A stretch of 64,000 bases of DNA from assembly GCF_000143415.4 (NCBI RefSeq), contig NW_003314362.1, forward strand, positions 470,657 to 534,656, read 5' to 3'. The position numbers were made by a program, and so were the translations under genes. The notes under the pieces were generated by a model. It did not search any database and had not been told where the DNA came from. It saw only the letters and a list, made by a program, of their open reading frames with translations. This document shows positions 32,373 through 43,928 of this stretch, in pieces (position 1 is the stretch's first letter; every line of letters begins with the position of its first letter). The DNA comes from Selaginella moellendorffii. Taxonomy: Eukaryota > Streptophyta > Lycopodiopsida > Selaginellales > Selaginellaceae.

Positions 32373-33400
32373 TCATCTGCCTTACATCTACGCTTGAACG
32401 AGGCCATCGATCACTTACTCGAAGTAAGCGCGAAGCTCACGATCAAATTTGAAGCACTGCATCTGGAAAACCATTAGGTTCGTGGAGCTAGTTTGAGAAG
32501 CCGGCTTACCAGTATTACGTCCAGCCCTTCACCACCGTAGAGAGAAAAGTTCACTGTGGCGAGGAACGTCATTGGCTCGACCATTTTCCCGAAATCTATT
32601 CGTGCCGCTCGGACCAAGATTGCGGTGTAACTTCGTCCGGGACGGTGGAGGCTACGGCATTTCTTCTGTAGAAAAAACTTCGTTAAATTGACTGATTGAT
32701 TGATAAAAAGTAGCAGCAGTGCTTGGAAAGCTAACCTTCACTCGGAGCTTTGAAACGCTAGTTTGTGGGAGGCTTTTCTTTACGAGATGCATGGCACCTT
32801 CAGCGTCCCAGAGCATCTCCCACTCTGCGTCTTCGTGGCTTTGACACCTTCTGTGGCTGCCTTGAGTCCGTCGTAGGCAAATATCACGAACACCTGTGAA
32901 GCAACAAAGTTAACATGTAATGGAGAAGAAGAAATGCTTTCATACCATGCATAGTTGAAATCTTGAGCCGGAAGGACACAAAGCCTACCCTTCGGGAGTG
33001 GCATGAACAGTCTAGCGTCATGACCCAAGAACACCATAGAAGAACACAGGTTTCTTTGCAAAAATAAAATACATGAGCAGACACTGTGGAAGAACAACGT
33101 ACGTTACCCTTCCGGGTGATCAGTTCGTCCTAAGTCTGTATGAAAAGACCTTAGCAATTACCTGAGAAAAGCTTACTTGACGCATCCGCAGGGTCTGTTG
33201 TCTGGTCTAAACTATGCTATATGTCTTCAGAAAAGCACGGCCTGTGAAATAGAAAACACCAGAATAAAAAATCACATTGCTTACCCGAGTTTGCAACAAA
33301 GGTCCAAGAAGCATTTGTGTAGGGAGCCTGTGAACAAGAGAATTTGGACTGTAAGAACTCAAAGAGAAAACTGGCTTAAACGCGTACCATAGGAGCTTGC
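32373..33400 (-). other. Unassigned coding-like fragments between two dioxygenase relics
   Basis: Minus-strand frames such as GHDARLFMPLPKGRLCVLPA (about 33020) and TEGVKATKTQSGR or WDAEGAMHLVKKSLPQ (about 32830-32750) look coding by composition, but the frame changes repeatedly. They may be pieces of another gene or of the dioxygenase 5' exons; I do not recognise them. Confidence 0.3.
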
Positions 33401-33499
33401 GAGTTCACAAACACGAAGTCCAAGATATCAATGCTGTGAACGCATCAGTTTCACCGGATTTCGTCAGGCTATCTGCGAAGAAGTCCATAGTTGCAAGCC

Positions 33500-34130
33500 A
33501 AAGAAAAAACAAACAGAGAAATTCCAATCCTCTACTGAAGGAGAATCTCCTCCACGAATGACGTCTTCGATCGCGATGTAATCGTCGGGCAAGCCGAGAC
33601 TTGCAGAGGTTGCTGCGAATCTGCTCTCCTGTCACCTCTCTGCAAAGAATGATAAAAACTCGCCAATGGAGAGAAAAGAAAGAAAAGAATAGAAACGAAC
33701 ACAAAGTTGGAAAGTTCTGAAGGCCATGTCTCAACTTTTCTTGAACGGCCCTTCAGAGTCATATCGAGAATGTCCAGGACCGAATGAGAGGACGTGCCGT
33801 AGCGTCTGTATCCCATGAGAGCACCGGTGGTCTAAAATGGCAGAATGCCATCTGAAGACGCCGTGGTTGATTGCCTGAAAGTAGAAAATATGAGAGAGGA
33901 AAAATGTTTTTAAACAGCGAGCTCCTGGAAAAATCCCCAGTCTTTGCAAGCTTTTCCAGGCCGAGTTTCAACTTCTCTCCGAAAAACTCTACATACCAAG
34001 AACGGAAATGCTCTCGTCAGATTCATTCTGGACGGCCTTTTCAATCTCTTGCAAGAAACTAGCTGGGATTTCTTTCATCTCGGCAATCTGCTGCACTACT
34101 TCGCTGCTATAATATTTTGCTGCAGTAAAG
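33500..34130 (-). pseudogene. 2-oxoglutarate dioxygenase, N-terminal relic
   Basis: Reading leftwards on the minus strand: SEVVQQIAEMKEIPASFLQE (about 34113-34050) is a typical 2-ODD N-terminus. Then KACKDWGFFQ, an intron, and AINHGV form the conserved CxxWGFFQxxNHG block. MGYRRYGTSSHSVLDI and KVETWPSEL follow in another frame. At 33640-33540 a degenerate counterpart of the exon preserved at 32330 appears. The IPVIDL segment is missing and frames change. Together with 31768-32338 this looks like two tandem dioxygenase genes eroding, or one gene broken by local duplication. Confidence 0.7.
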
Positions 34131-34482
34131 TCTGTTATGTCATTCTGAAAGATCAATCAAGTTTATGTACCATGCACATTGTCTCTTCGAATATCGCAGC
34201 CACCCGAAATGCCAAGATTCTCAGGCAAGGTACCTGGAACAAACAAGACAATGCACTGGAACACGTTGCAACCGTTGACAACGAAAGAGAGATTGTTGAT
34301 CCAGAAGTCATAATTCCAATTAAGATTTAGAACCTCAAGGGACGTCCATGTTCTTTAGGACCTCCATACATTGCCCTCGTGTAGCAGAAGAATAGGGGCG
34401 TGTCGAGGTTTTGCTAAGAAAGAAAACAATACCAAGGTCAGCTGTTACCATGAAGAATGTGTGTACCTTGGCAGTTTCTCGA

Positions 34483-35768
34483 TCATGGCTTCTTGTGGTA
34501 CTTTGCGGGGACGAAAGGCATCTTGGTGATAACTCCCGCGTTCTTCTTGTCTCGAACAGCCACCGAGATAGGCGTGCCTTCCTTGTGATTCCCAGTCGAC
34601 ACATACCCCATTGCAATGTTCTTCTTGAGGCAGGGACTAAAGCCACCGCTCGTCACCTCGCCAATCACCTCGTCACTTGCGTTGTAGATCGGGCAGTGAG
34701 CGCGAGCTGGAGCTCCTTCGGATATCATTCCCACTCTCTTCCTGGAAACGCCTTCCTTGAGCTGCTTGAGTATCACGTCGGCCCCTAGAAAGCCACCTTC
34801 GGCACGTCTTCTCTTTCCAATCGTCCAGGCGACTCCAGCTTCCACAACCGACGTGTTGTCGTCCATATCATGTCCATAAAGGCACAAGCCGGCTTCCAGT
34901 CTCAAGCTGTCCCTTGCTCCTAAACCCGTGAGAAGGATCTTCCCCTCAGACTTCTCCAGAAGTGCCTTGGCCAGCTCCAGAGCATGCTCCGACGGAACAG
35001 AGATCTCAAACCCATCCTCTCCAGTGTACCTACAAAGACAAGTGTTGCTCTTAGAAGAACAAGAAGAAGAGGAAAAGAAACTTACCCGGTTCTAGTGATG
35101 AAGCATTCGGCACCATTGACAGAGAGGATCCTGAAGTTTCCAAAGTAGACTTTGCTCAAATCCTCCTTCACCAGATGCTGGAGTGTAGACGCAGCCAGCG
35201 GGCCTTGCAAAGCGAGCAGAGAGCGCTCGTCGTGAACGTGGGAGCTCACGTCCTTGCCTTTGGACTTGTACGCTTCCAGGTGCTTGCCAATGTGAGCCAG
35301 ATCCTTGTCTCGGCAACCCGCATTTACCACCAGGTAGACGTGACCATCCTTCACTTTGGTTATCACGGTGTCGTCGATGGTCCCTCCCTTCTCGTTGGTG
35401 AACGCCGAGAGACTACACGAGCCGTCTGACAGACCCGCGATATCACCCACGACCAGCGTCTCGAGGAAAGGAATCGCGTCCTTGCCTTTGAGGGTGAGGC
35501 CACACATATGAGACACGTCGAAAAGGCTACCATTCTGGCGACAATTGAGCGTCGAGTTGAGGATGGTGTCCTTGTACAGCAGCGGCATGCTCCATCCAGC
35601 AAAAGGCACCATCTTTGCCCCGTTCTCCACGTGAAAATCATACAGCACCGTCTTCTTTAGCGGAGGAGACTCACTGGCAAGAGGCGCTGCGCTTGCAAAC
35701 CCACGACGAATCTGTCCTCCCGCATTGCTCACCAGTCGACCCAACTTCTCCGCTACTAGCTTCCTCAT
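34483..35768 (-). CDS. GLDT: Glycine cleavage system T protein (aminomethyltransferase), mitochondrial
   Basis: Two exons, 35768-35086 and 35029-34483, give 409 residues, matching plant T proteins. The enzyme releases ammonia from the H-protein-bound aminomethyl group and transfers the C1 unit to tetrahydrofolate in the mitochondrial glycine decarboxylase complex, central to photorespiration. The N-terminus ([20 protein letters not shown], then RRGFAS) looks like a transit peptide. Family landmarks are [29 protein letters not shown], the folate/catalytic region [27 protein letters not shown], and the C-terminal [14 protein letters not shown] and [18 protein letters not shown]. The intron joins in phase at ITRTG/YTGEDG. 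The ELP1 stop is 160 bp upstream on the same strand. Confidence 0.96.
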
Positions 35769-35928
35769 CCTCTTTCTCCTGCCTCCAAAAAATCCCTAGC
35801 CCGAGTTTCTAAACCTCTGTTCCTGCTACTAATAAACTAAAGTCGTCCCTGCTATAGCTTCCACCACTCAATCACGAGGTCCACATATCGCGAGACCCAT
35901 CCACGAGCCAGCCCCCATCTTTATCAGC

Positions 35929-38900
35929 TTATAAGACCCTTTCCAAGGCTTGATAGGACCAGTTTACCACCCTGTTTGCTGCTGTCTTGTCGACGGTAAT
36001 GCCATTTTCTTCGACTGCTCGCATGGCCTCCGCTTGAGTGGCTTGGAATTTTGATGCGGCTTGCTGGAGTTTGCACGACAAGTTTTCACGCTTTACGAAG
36101 ACAAGGATTTGTAGCAGAGGCCTGAGCTCGTCTGCCAGCGGCGGACTTATAGCCATGTTCTTAAGGTGCTCCACTAGAGCAAGCTCTTCTCCAGGACTTA
36201 AAAACAAGAGGTAGGTTAGAATCGAAACGAAGTAGCATAAGTTCCTTACCTCCCTGCTCGAACTTTGCCTTGGCGTCTGGCTCGGGTTCTTCCTGTCGCT
36301 GCTGTTCTTGCAGTCCTGACACAACCTCAAAGTTAAGATGGCAAAAACAAGTAAAAAAGATCAGCAAACGTACCCGCGTGTATAAACACTCATCCCACTC
36401 AAGTTGCTACTAGCCTCTGATGTGGTCTCGTCGTCGAAACGGTCTTCTCCTTGATCCGATTTTATCTTCGCTTCCAGCAGTACCCTGCGCTGATGTACCG
36501 CAACAAAGCGAGCACAATACTTCCCGACTTTCTCGACGCCCTCCTGGAACTGACCAACCAATCCATTTGCGCACTCCACAGCAGCTGGCTGTACTATAGT
36601 ATCTACGATATCGGGCTGAGCATGAAGGTAGCACAGCCGAAGGACTTCCATCCAGTCTCTTGCCTCGATCAAAAGGCCGACAGCATCCTTGACGTCCTTA
36701 CAGTAATCCAGAGCTACTCTCGCAGCTTCTTTTGGCCGTCCCATTGCTTGGAGTTCTTCTCGGAGCTCCAGTGCAAGGTTGGTGATCTCGTCGGGTGTCA
36801 TGCTCAACTGGCCAGCAACCATGAGCACACCCTGCCAGTGACCGCCAGCACGGTACGCAGCTAAAGCCTTGTGGAGCTGCGAGCAGGACCTGAAAGTGAT
36901 AGCTGCATCCTCAAACCTTTCCTGAGAAAGGAAGTATCCTCCCCAAGCCTCCATAATAGACGACCTTTGGCTCTCGCCTGTAAAGATGGAGAGTGCGAGC
37001 GAGAAGAGCTCCGGATGACTTTGGACGTGATCGAGTGCCTCGTTGAAATACGTCTCCCCGGCGCTCGAAAGATGTCGCAGTGCACTTGCATATCGTTTTA
37101 GCTTGCAGTCGATCTTGTAGCACATTATGGAGGGTGGCATGTCTTCTAGCTCCTGAAGGAAAGGAAGGAACTCTTTAGGATCTCGCTGGGAGTGAGACGC
37201 CACCATTGCAGCTAGATGCAAGTCGTAAAGTCCCAGCGCCGCATCAAACACCGCGTCGGCGTCTGCGAGCCATATCAGGTGCTTTAGAGCGCTCTCCGCC
37301 ACAAGTTTTCCCTGTGACTCAATTGCTTCCAGAGCCTCCTCATCATCTGAAGTTCCGAGACCAAGCTCTCCTTCACGTAGTAGCTTGATGCGTTTCAACG
37401 CCTCTTCGAGCAAAGGCGGATCGTTTCGAGCAAGAATAGCCAGCAGGCACATCTCTCGAGATGGACTATCTGTTACGTGATTTTCGACAGCACTTCTCAG
37501 CGCTTCTAATACCACTTGCATCTTGTTGGATGAAACCGCCGGGACCATCCTGTTCTCCGGATTCAGCGTAGACAATGTCTTCTTGTACGTCGTTTCCAAA
37601 ACGTTCTCGTTTCTCAGGCAGCTAACCAGCTCCGTGACAAGGCTAAGTTTGCCGACTTGCTTGACAAAGTCCGGGGCCAAACAGGAAAACTCCTTCTCAC
37701 CAAGGAAGTCCACGATGACGTTTAGATCAATCCTGTGCCGCCGTGCGCAGGTGATAGCTTCTGCAAAGTCTTTCTCAGCTAGTGCCGCTTCGACAGCGTG
37801 AAGTATCAATCCCCGTGGATAAATGGTCTCGAGATTCCCACGGCTGGGTTGCATGATGACCGCAACGTCGCTGCCACCTAGAGTAGCAACTATCCTGGCT
37901 CCCCTCTCCCAAACACGCTGAATGTTGAAATCCTTTGGCGCTGGTTGCCGTTTACCGCTACCAACGTCTAGTACTTCCGGAGGAGAAGACGTGAAGTTGC
38001 TGCTACCGAGAGGGATAATGTGGAGCAAGTCTTGCCTTGTTTTATAAACCAAGTGAACGACGCTTGGCCTCGCTTTTGTGGATGTGATGTGGAGTGCAAA
38101 CCCGGTGCAGTCGCTGCTGATGATGGAATTACGAAAATGGAGCTGGCCGCGTTCGTCAAGGCCGACAAACTGCACCTGTCCCTTATCTTCAAAAGCTTGC
38201 ATCCACGGACATGCAACTGGAAACTTTCCAACCGGAGTAAGCTCTCCAGCGCAATGGTTCAGGATCGATCCGTCATTTAGCTGTAGAAAAGCCTGCGAGC
38301 TCTCTGTAAGGGGACTTCTCGCCGCTGCTATGAGCGGCTTGTCCAAATAGACTAGAGAAAGAGAACGCGAAGTCCATCCTTCTCCAGAATCTGTAGCCTC
38401 GAACTCAGTAAACTGTACCGAACCGTGACCGCTCGAGCTGTCTAGGAGTCCACAAAACCTGTTCACTCCCGTAGAAATCAGGTTCCTTACACCACCATCG
38501 AAGTTCTGCAATATGGATCCCACAACTTCAACGTCTTCCAGGTCGTTCCAGCCGTCACTAGTTGCAAGAACAGCAAGGCCAAAAGTCTGGTCTGATAAAC
38601 TGGCTGCAACGGTGGTAAAACCAGAAGACCCGCTCGTAAGTGCCACAGTATTCACAGGTGCAGGAAATCGTACCTTGGAGAAGCACAAAGGTGGCGGAGT
38701 TATACAGACAGCCAGTGGTGTGACCAAAACACTCGGGCCATCAATAACCAGCGCCACCGAAGACTCCAGCACAGCTGACTTCCAACCCAAAGTGGTAGCT
38801 TTGACGTTGCCCAAGGCAGTCCAAACCATGGCACTGAGAGGCTTCTCTGGGTGCCAAACTGTGCTCACGGTCTCTTTGGACGTGTAGCGCCATTCCTGTT

Positions 38901-39827
38901 TCAAGTACCAGTGATAGTTGCTGCAGTACCAGAACTGGATCGTGTCCCAGCCATCACACCTGACAACCATCTTCATGACTTCTCCGCTGGAATCCCACTG
39001 CAGACTTTCTACACGAGCACCGGCAGGAGCAGTAGCCTGGAAATAATCTTTTTTCAGACCATTCCGCTCGAAGATCGTCACACTGGGAGCCTGGTCTGCC
39101 TTGGAAGTGCTGGCAGCAATTCGAGCACCACCCGGACTCCAGCAGATGCTCGAGCGATGCGTCGATGGCAATGCTTCACAGCTCGAATGGAGTTTGCCCG
39201 TTTCTCTTTCCCAGATCTTCACGACACTGCTGCTTTCTTGAGCATTGTATTCGCTTGTAGCAAAGTACTTCCCGTCAGCCCGCCACGAGAGTTCCACAGC
39301 GCTACTGGAAAATTCCTGGCGATCGTTGTTTTTGATCGAAAACTCGTGGACAGTGTCCCAGTTTGCTGGAGTCATGAGTAAGATCTGCCCGAGTCCTGAT
39401 ACTATAGCTAACAGTTCCCCATCTGGACTAGCAGCGAGACTAAGAATCCCTCCCTGGAGCGAGCCAATAACTTCTATGGCGCTGCTAGACCGTGGCTCAA
39501 CCAGTACCAGATCACCGCTCTCCATGCCAATGACCAGCGCTTCCAGCTCCAGCAGGAATTCCATCCCGACCACGCCAGCGTCGAACTCGATGGCACTCCC
39601 CAGGGACAGCGAATGCCGCGAGAGCTGATCAAAAACGAAGAAGACGATCCACGATTGGCAAAATATTTCGGATTGAATCGACATACCTCCTCTTCCCAGT
39701 GGAGATTGCCGCCATTCGAGAGAAAGAAGGCGCGATCGTGCCCGCTGTCGATTGCCGCCGCGACGATCCTCTCATCCCCGAGCTCCAGCCGCGAATGCCT
39801 CTCTCGCAAAACCTCCAAGTTCTTCAT
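35929..39827 (-). CDS. ELP1: Elongator complex subunit 1 (IKAP/ELO2 family)
   Basis: Four exons (39827-39687, 39624-36374, 36315-36250, 36196-35929) encode 1241 residues, near the family size of about 1300. ELP1 is the scaffold of Elongator, which makes the cm5U-type modification on wobble uridines of tRNAs. The N-terminal half is WD40-like (MKNLEVLRERHSRLEL start; SLAASPDGELLAIVSGLGQI; SICWSPGGARIAAST). The C-terminal half is helical/TPR-like (ARRHRIDLNVIVDFL; AWGGYFLSQERFEDAAITF). Near the end SNLSGMSVYTR, a basic stretch GRTRARRQGKVRAG and EELALVEHLKNM match the conserved dimerisation and tRNA-binding basic tail. All junctions follow GT-AG and keep phase. It diverges from SRP19 across 594 bp. 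Confidence 0.95.
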
Positions 39828-40421
39828 AGCTATTCTAGAACCCTAAGGCTTAAAAAGATTTTCATTTCTATACAGTGTGCTTATTAGACAGGGTTCTATC
39901 GACCAATCCAGTCATTTCTTCGCGGAAGATTTCGCTCCTCCCCCGGCTGCATTCGATCCAGCCCCTGCTTCTCCCCCCGCGGCTTTCCGAGCGTTTTTCT
40001 CCTGGAGCGCCTTCGCATCTCTGGAAATCAAAAGAGAAATCCACCCAGTTTCCTCACGAATCGATCGAAATCTCGGGCTACCTCTCTCTCCTCTGCTCCG
40101 GCGTAAGATCATCCTTTGCCTTGCCGCCTTTGGCGGATCTCGCCTGAGCTCTCTCGCGATCTTTCTCTCGCTGATTTCCCCGTGAGAGATTCGCTAAGGA
40201 TCAAGCAAACAGAAGAGAAACACGAAGAAGAATCAAGGATATTGGTCATTGCTCCAAATCCAGCAAGCGCCTTCCGCCCACGCCCTGCCCTAGCTACCTT
40301 TGACCTATCGTTCTTCTAAAATTTTCTCTGGATGAATGTATCTAGATCGTGGCCGTGCGTTTCTAGATTAAAATATTCAGGTCCGTAGGATCTAGGGTTC
40401 TAGAGCTCGTGAGCTCTGGCT
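39828..40421. promoter_or_regulatory. Divergent intergenic region of ELP1 and SRP19
   Basis: These 594 bp separate the ATGs of two divergent housekeeping genes. AACCCTA at 39839-39845 lies close to the ELP1 start, and its complement TAGGGTT at 40393-40399 lies close to the SRP19 start. Both resemble plant telo-box elements. No TATA box is obvious. Short ORFs in this interval have no recognisable product. Confidence 0.5.
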
Positions 40422-40957
40422 ATGGAGCGGGAAGTGCCCGACATCTCTAGGTGGGTGATCGTCTACCCTGTTTACATCAATTCGAAGAAGACGCTGGCGG
40501 AGGGCCGACGCATCGCCGCCAATCTTGCGTGCGAGAACCCCACTCTCGGTGAGATCGTCGAATCGTGCCATCTCCTCAAGCTCTCCACTGCCGCCGAGGT
40601 ACTGGGTCTCTCATCTCTCCAGATCTAGCTCTATCTCACGAGAATTCCCCTCTCTTGTGGCAGCCCGAGAAAGCGTATTCTCGGGATTTCATGCAAAGAG
40701 GCCGCGTGAGAGTCCAGCTCTTCCAGAAGAATGCTCCAAAGACTCCAGTGAACCCCGGCATCACTTCCAGTAAGTTCTTCCCATCTTTTCTTCCTAGATC
40801 ACGAGACCTTTGGGCAGGGAAAGCTCTAATGCTCAAGATCGCCGAGCTGGTTCCCACTCGAAGGAGAGACCATCAAAGCCATGCCGCGGCGAGCAGTCAT
40901 TCTGGAGCTTCGGCATCTTCCGGGAGGGGAGGAAAGGGAGGCAGGAAAAAGAAGTGA
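40422..40957 (+). CDS. SRP19: Signal recognition particle 19 kDa protein
   Basis: Three exons (40422-40598, 40664-40769, 40818-40957) give 140 residues, the normal size. SRP19 binds helices 6 and 8 of SRP RNA and is needed for SRP54 loading, in the cytosol and nucleolus. Landmarks are ISRWVIVYPVYINSKKTLAE, GRRIA, ENPTLGEIVESC, and RDFMQRGRVRVQLF. The Lys/Gly-rich C-terminus (GRGGKGGRKKK) is typical. Both introns are GT-AG and about 50-65 bp, and phases agree. The NTPase gene starts 188 bp downstream on the same strand. Confidence 0.96.
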
Positions 40958-41145
40958 TCGATAGTTTCGAATCACGATCGAGCGCCAGGAGGTTTGAGAT
41001 GAAAGTCTTTTCATCCATAAAAGCTCATGTTAAATCATCAACCTTTCAGGAAAATGCCTTGATCAAAACGTTGTCAATCCAATTTCTTTCATTTTGCTCG
41101 TGATACATAGGCTATCTAAAATTTGCCACGGTTGCAATAGGGCTC

Positions 41146-41967
41146 ATGGCTGCTGGTCGCAGTTTCTTTGTCACAGGGTCTCCGGTAAATCACAAAGTTT
41201 TGCTTGAAAATCATATTGATCCTCGGGCTTGGCAGGGAATTGGAAAGACCACTCTTATCGTCAAGGTAGTGGAGAAACTCAGGGCTACGCATCCAAACCT
41301 CAAAGTTCAAGGCTTCTATACCAGTAAGAAAAAAATTCCTTGACACAAAATCAGAGATTTCTCATCTCTTTGTGATTTAGAGGAAGTGAGAAAGGAGGGC
41401 GAGAGAGTTGGATTCGAAGTCATCGCTTTTAATGGAGGACGCAAGGAAATGCTAGCTTCGATCAATTCTCCAGGGTATCTTGAGAACTTGTTCGTGTAAA
41501 AATCTGATTTTTACAATGTAGCCGGCTTCCTATGGTGGGACGATACAAGGTGAATGTTCCTGGCTTTGAAGCTCTCGCATTGCCCGAGCTAGAGGTAAAT
41601 ATATGCTGCGGTAGAACTTCACAGTTTGTCATGCTTTTGCGTTTCGCAGCCACTGGAAGACACCCAGCTTTTTGTGATCGACGAAGTTGGCAAGATGGAG
41701 CTCTTCAGCCCAAAGTTTTTTCCTGCCGTGGAAGCATTGCTACAGCGTCGTAATGCTGTGATCTTAGGCTCGGTTCCTATCAAACATTCATCCAAAGAAG
41801 GTATTGCTAAGTTTCGTAAAGAATGGGAAATGCATGACTGTTTCTTACATCTTGCAGTGGAGAAGGTCGTGAGCTTTCCGGGGGTAGCAGTTCTCACACT
41901 TGACAAGAACAACCGGGATGAAGTTGCTGACAAAATATACAAGGACTTGAGTGTTTTGCTTGGATGA
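41146..41967 (+). CDS. THEP1/NTPCR-like nucleoside-triphosphatase
   Basis: Six exons (41146-41184, 41236-41323, 41381-41474, 41522-41594, 41650-41800, 41858-41967) give 184 residues, the size of human NTPCR and archaeal THEP1. The first intron splits the P-loop; after splicing it reads FFVTGSPGIGKTTL (Walker A). Walker B is TQLFVIDEVGKMELFS. NVPGFEALALPELE and the ending AVLTLDKNNRDEV also fit. The enzyme hydrolyses NTPs to NDPs; its cellular role is poorly known. The last intron (41801-41857) is 57 nt, a multiple of three, and has no stop, so its retention would add 19 residues. The gene converges on EME1, with 126 bp between the stops. Confidence 0.92.
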
Positions 41968-42093
41968 AACTTCGTTTCATTTCGTAACCAGAGTTTGCTG
42001 TTAGATTACTTTGATCCTAGCTGCAAAGTCATGTCCATAGCGCTACAAATCGGTTAAAGCTAAGGATAACATCAAACCTTGTTGAGTGGTTTC

Positions 42094-43928
42094 TCACTCG
42101 CAATCAAATTGATCAGCTCCGGTTTCCACATCCTCCGTTTTAAGATCGCCATTTTGAGCCATGAGAATTCGGTAGATTCGTCTCGAGCATGCTGGACCGA
42201 CACGCCTTCGGCTGTCAGCTCCCTCCTTCTCCAGGTCTTGGAGCAAAAGTTCCTTGTCATGCACCTGGCCAAAGCGTTAAAAACTCAAAAAAGCTAGAAC
42301 TCAACTGTCATTGAAGGATCCATGTAGGCGTTCAAGAGCGAACGAAACGAAGGATAGCGTTTGGATATCGCAATTGCAGCCGCTCCGGAAACCTTTGGAA
42401 TCGCAACCAGAGTTTTCAGCCTGCAACCAAAGATAGGTCCAAACTTGAAAGATTCTCATTCCCCATACCAGCTGCTCTTCTTGATCACTTCCTTGTTGGG
42501 ATCCTTGTCCACGATATGATCTCCATTCTTGCTCACAGAAAGAGACGTGAGTCTTTGCCTGCGTCCCAAGAAACAAGTCGTGGTTACGTCAAGAGCGAAA
42601 GAATTCGTGGCTCATCACTTGTAAGGACATTCTATCAAGCTCCGCGTGAGAGCGATGACATGATCCGCCACTTCAGCTTCATCGATACACAGGCGAGAAT
42701 GTACTCCACAGTAGTTTGTCACGAGCTCCGCCAGCGCCTGGAAACAAACTAATGAAAACCAACAAGAGAACATCAATAGAAATCAGGCACCTTGTCTGCG
42801 TTTGGCCGGATCCATTCACTTTCTCCGCGTTTAAACTGCTCTTGATCTCTGTGCGTGCAAACTATAGAACCTGCGAAAGAGGAGACATGAAAACTTACTT
42901 CTTCTGCAAGTACCAGTGGAGCTTGTTGACGAGATAACACACGGTAAATCCCGGATACTGTGCCTGGACTCGACGAACATGTACATCCAGCGAGCCTTGG
43001 CAAAGCAGTGATGAGAATTCTTCCGCTCCAAACACGAGAAGGACGTAAGGCACGTCGACTTCCTCGAGCTGCAAGGCAAGAGCAGTCCAGCACAAGACAC
43101 ATTGTTATTGATCACCTCTATCTCGTCATTTTCCGTGTCAAAACTCTCTGCTAGCCTCTTTGTTTTCCAGATGATACTCCCCGATATTGGATTCGAGCTG
43201 AGCGAGAACTTCAGCTCTTTACCAGCGAAAAGATTCAGCAACTGGCCTGTGCGATCGAAACAGTAAGCAATTAGACCATAGAAAAAACTAGAACAGCACT
43301 TGCCTCCAATCAGTCCATTCTCTGCGACCTTGCAATCGATTATCGCAACAGTGTTCTCAGCCGAGAACGTGCCTTTCTCCCATTTCGCCTTTTGCTGCTC
43401 ATGCGTTCGTACTTGCGCTGCTTTCTCCTTAGCTCGTGCCTTCTGCAATCTTTCGGCCTAGGCAGCAAAACAAGCAAATGAAACTTCGCGAAGAAGAAGC
43501 GAGAGAGATCATACCTCTTTTTTTTTCCGCTTTTCCTCCTTCAGCCTTTGCTTCTCAGCTTCCTTTGCCTGCTTCCTCGCAGCTCGTTCCTCCTTTCGAG
43601 CTTCTTTCTCTTGCTCCAGCTTTCTTCTTTTGATTTCTCGAGGATCATCCACGGAGCTGGTCTGCGTGCCTAGAACAACAGCAATGGGGGCCGATCCATC
43701 CGAGTCCGAATCCAAGCACAACACATTGCTCACGCTGGCTCCTCCAGAAAAAAGACCACAAGAACTTTTCAATGTTCTAGTGGCGGTGGTGGCGGTGGTG
43801 GTAGCAATGGCAATGCTGGCAGAGGCACTCGCAAGGATGGAAGAAGACGATGCTTTCCAGTCTACAAGCAAATCCCCATCTTCGTCGTCGCCGTCTTCGT
43901 CTATTATCACCTGAGCTGGCCGAGCCAT
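42094..43928 (-). CDS. EME1: EME1-like subunit of the MUS81 crossover-junction endonuclease
   Basis: Nine exons (43928-43515, 43457-43304, 43246-43116, 43068-42899, 42848-42791, 42737-42619, 42558-42469, 42420-42306, 42264-42094) give 473 residues. EME1 partners MUS81 to cut branched DNA in recombination repair and meiosis. The acidic, Ser/Thr-rich N-terminus leads to a charged coiled coil (EQEKEARKEERAARKQAKEA). The ERCC4-fold domain follows: VAIIDCKVAENGLIGG, SLSSNPISGSIIWKTKR, VDVPYVLLVFGAEEF, YPGFTVCYLVNKLHWYL. The helix-hairpin-helix region is VAIPKVSGAAAIAISKRYPS. The catalytic nuclease motif is not expected in EME1. Intron 2 is a GC-AG intron (AG/GCAAGT donor). The start is the ATG at 43928; the frame is open three codons further upstream without an ATG. 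Confidence 0.9.
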
